Source: Bacillota bacterium
GTDB taxonomy: Bacteria > Bacillota > Clostridia > Lachnospirales > Cellulosilyticaceae
DNA: 7,398 bases
NCBI GenBank assembly: GCA_023412455.1
Contig: JAEYNQ010000132.1
Location: 1-7,398, forward strand
Direction of reading: 5' to 3'
Part shown: piece by piece, positions 6,497-7,398 of the stretch
Position numbering within the stretch: position 1 is the first letter of the stretch
Layout of the letters: every line of letters begins with the position of its first letter
Translations under genes and position numbers: made by a program
Notes under the pieces: model-generated
The model's database searches: none
What the model saw: only the letters and a program-made list of their open reading frames with translations
Told to the model about the DNA's origin: nothing

Positions 6497-6886
6497 GAAG
6501 TCGCCGATGAGAGGCCAGTAGGTGGCGTAGTCGTCGATGGAGTTGTGATCTGCATGGGGGATTTCGGTGTAGGTGACTTCGGTGGTGAAGGATTGGGCTA
6601 ATTTTTGGGTTAGGGAGGTAGGGACTAGCCAGTCTTTGCTTCCTGCTAAGATGTAGACGGGTGAAGTGACTGAAGGAGCATATTTGATGGATTCAAATTT
6701 GTGTTTTAGGACCAAAGATGTAGGGAGAATAGGACATTTTTGACTGATGACATGGGTGAGGGAGTCAAAGGGAGAAATGAGGATGACAGAGGAGGTTTTT
6801 CTGGTAGCTGTTAAATGAGTTGCTACGCTGGAGCCTATGCTTCTTCCCATAATAACGATTTTTTCGTTACAAAGATACTTGAACAA
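6485..6886 (-). pseudogene. Alpha/beta hydrolase, N-terminal half missing
   Basis: The 133 residues match the C-terminal half of an alpha/beta hydrolase of the BAAT/dipeptidyl-peptidase-like cytoplasmic group, normally about 250-300 residues. All three catalytic residues are visible: the nucleophile elbow GRSIGSS (Ser16), the acid in ILAGSKDWLVP (Asp85), and the histidine in PHADHNS (His114). Missing is the upstream part with the oxyanion-hole strand and the lid-side region. The only start is a TTG at 6884-6886 without a ribosome site, and family resemblance begins only at NEKIVIMG. The base composition changes at the same point: 6541-6600 counts 32 G/C in 60, whereas sequence right of 6887 is AT-rich. 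This indicates that the 5' end was replaced by a rearrangement. The product is unlikely to be active. Confidence 0.8.
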
Positions 6887-6932
6887 GATGATTCTTCGAT
6901 AAAAACAAAAGTTTAAATATATTTAATTTGAT

Positions 6933-6984
6933 AAATATTCGTAAAGTAACTGTAAACTAGTTTACAGTTACTTTACGAATATTT
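6933..6984. repeat. Perfect 52-bp palindrome
   Basis: Two 26-nt arms (6933-6958 and 6959-6984) are exact reverse complements with no spacer; the centre is gtaaactagtttac. The match stops sharply on both sides. A spacer-free perfect palindrome of this length is not expected by chance. It may be a bidirectional terminator (right end AATATTTT), a binding site for a dimeric regulator, or a recombination or replication hairpin. It ends 8 bases before the -35 of the promoter for the secreted-protein gene, so it could act as an operator or insulator there. Confidence 0.9.
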
Positions 6985-6992
6985 TAACAATA

Positions 6993-7021
6993 TTGAAAAT
7001 TCAAGAACTATAAATTAATAT
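6993..7021 (+). promoter_or_regulatory. Sigma-A-type promoter for the secreted-protein gene
   Basis: TTGAAA (6993-6998) and TAATAT (7016-7021) are separated by exactly 17 bases and match the housekeeping consensus at 5 of 6 and 4 of 6 positions. They lie 42 bases before the ATG at 7064, leaving room for a short leader with the AGGAGGATAG ribosome site (7051-7060). The surrounding sequence is very AT-rich, so chance matches are frequent. Confidence 0.45.
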
Positions 7022-7063
7022 ATTATTGTAATAAATATATATTTTACAATAGGAGGATAGTTT

Positions 7064-7398
7064 ATGGGGATAGGTTTAAGAACAAATTATAAGAAGGTTA
7101 TATTTGGTCTAGTAGCATCAAGTTTATCAGTTGGAGTAGTAACACCATTAAATTATTTACAAGCAGAAACAATTATACCAATAGAGACAAACGCACAAGC
7201 AAAGGTAGATGTAGAAGCAGAAAAAAATACACAAGAAACACAATCTAGTAAGCAAAGTATGACTGTGGGAAAAACAACTATTACATATGATGGTATAAGT
7301 GAAAAGGAGTATTCTACTGGTTCTGAAAGTAATGGGAGCACTTCCAAGAAAACGGTTTTTAATATGACACTGGAACGTGAGGCTGGTTTTAATAATGC
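7064..7398 (+). CDS. Secreted protein, N-terminal part, runs off the window
   Basis: The visible 111 codons start at an ATG seven bases after a strong AGGAGG site and remain open to the edge. The N-terminus is a classic Sec signal peptide: a basic region (MGIGLRTNYKK), a hydrophobic core (VIFGLVASSLSVGVV), and a probable cleavage after LQA near residue 34. Next comes a linker of about 35 residues rich in Thr, Gln, Glu and Lys without hydrophobic stretches. From about residue 72 a beta-rich segment begins (SMTVGKTTITYDGIS, then STGSESNGSTSKKTVFNMTL). No LPXTG or lipobox is seen in the visible part. The protein is exported and could be a toxin, adhesin or wall protein, but the family cannot be named from this fragment. 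The gene follows the palindrome and promoter and reads away from the truncated hydrolase. Confidence 0.8.
   Translation, partial: MGIGLRTNYKKVIFGLVASSLSVGVVTPLNYLQAETIIPIETNAQAKVDVEAEKNTQETQSSKQSMTVGKTTITYDGISEKEYSTGSESNGSTSKKTVFNMTLEREAGFNN

Noticed and set aside
7153..7347. 64-codon open frame on the - strand
   Set aside because: It is the antisense shadow of the secreted-protein gene, which has a signal peptide, ribosome site and promoter.
1..7398. CRISPR array, tRNA genes, transposase or integrase
   Set aside because: No regularly spaced repeats, cloverleaf sequences or recombinase motifs were seen on either strand, despite the mosaic look of the region.

Overview
The window looks like an accessory, partly decayed stretch of a low-GC Gram-positive chromosome, most likely from the class Clostridia. 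The evidence is the strong AGGAGG-type ribosome binding sites, the AT-rich codon use, the tandem DUF1540 protein, and the clostridial style of the sensor kinase and MATE genes. A Lachnospiraceae-type host is plausible, but this is inference; no marker gene fixes the species.

Left part (1-2602), all on the + strand: the C-terminal 408 residues of a membrane sensor histidine kinase, an N-terminal half of a DJ-1/PfpI-type gene cut by an early stop, an intact YbgC-like acyl-CoA thioesterase, and an intact protein made of two Cys-rich DUF1540 modules. A long stem-loop (2617-2666) follows the last gene.

Middle part (2667-4221): mostly gene debris. A MATE efflux pump lacks its start and its C-terminal part and is frameshifted at a G run. 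A possible tail of an ABC permease follows. Then comes the most striking non-coding object, a 201-nt segment (4021-4221) closed by a perfect 18-bp inverted repeat, with at least four further nested stems inside. This is the layout of a structured RNA. In size and shape it recalls clostridial structured RNAs such as raiA, but the class was not verified.

Right part (4222-6496): a very AT-rich island (one counted line has 11 G/C in 60). It holds a 24-residue ORF with a strong Shine-Dalgarno just after the structured RNA, two overlapping membrane-protein genes of unknown family, and an orphan soluble protein of 214 residues. It ends abruptly against a GC-richer (32 in 60 on one counted line), 5'-truncated alpha/beta hydrolase on the - strand.

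Right edge (6887-7398): AT-rich again, with a perfect 52-bp palindrome, a credible promoter, and the start of a secreted protein with a signal peptide that runs off the window.

No operon-wide pathway is evident. The overall picture is a mosaic of resident genes, truncated relics and laterally acquired AT-rich cargo. The structured RNA, the palindrome and the unclassified membrane pair are the items most worth following up.
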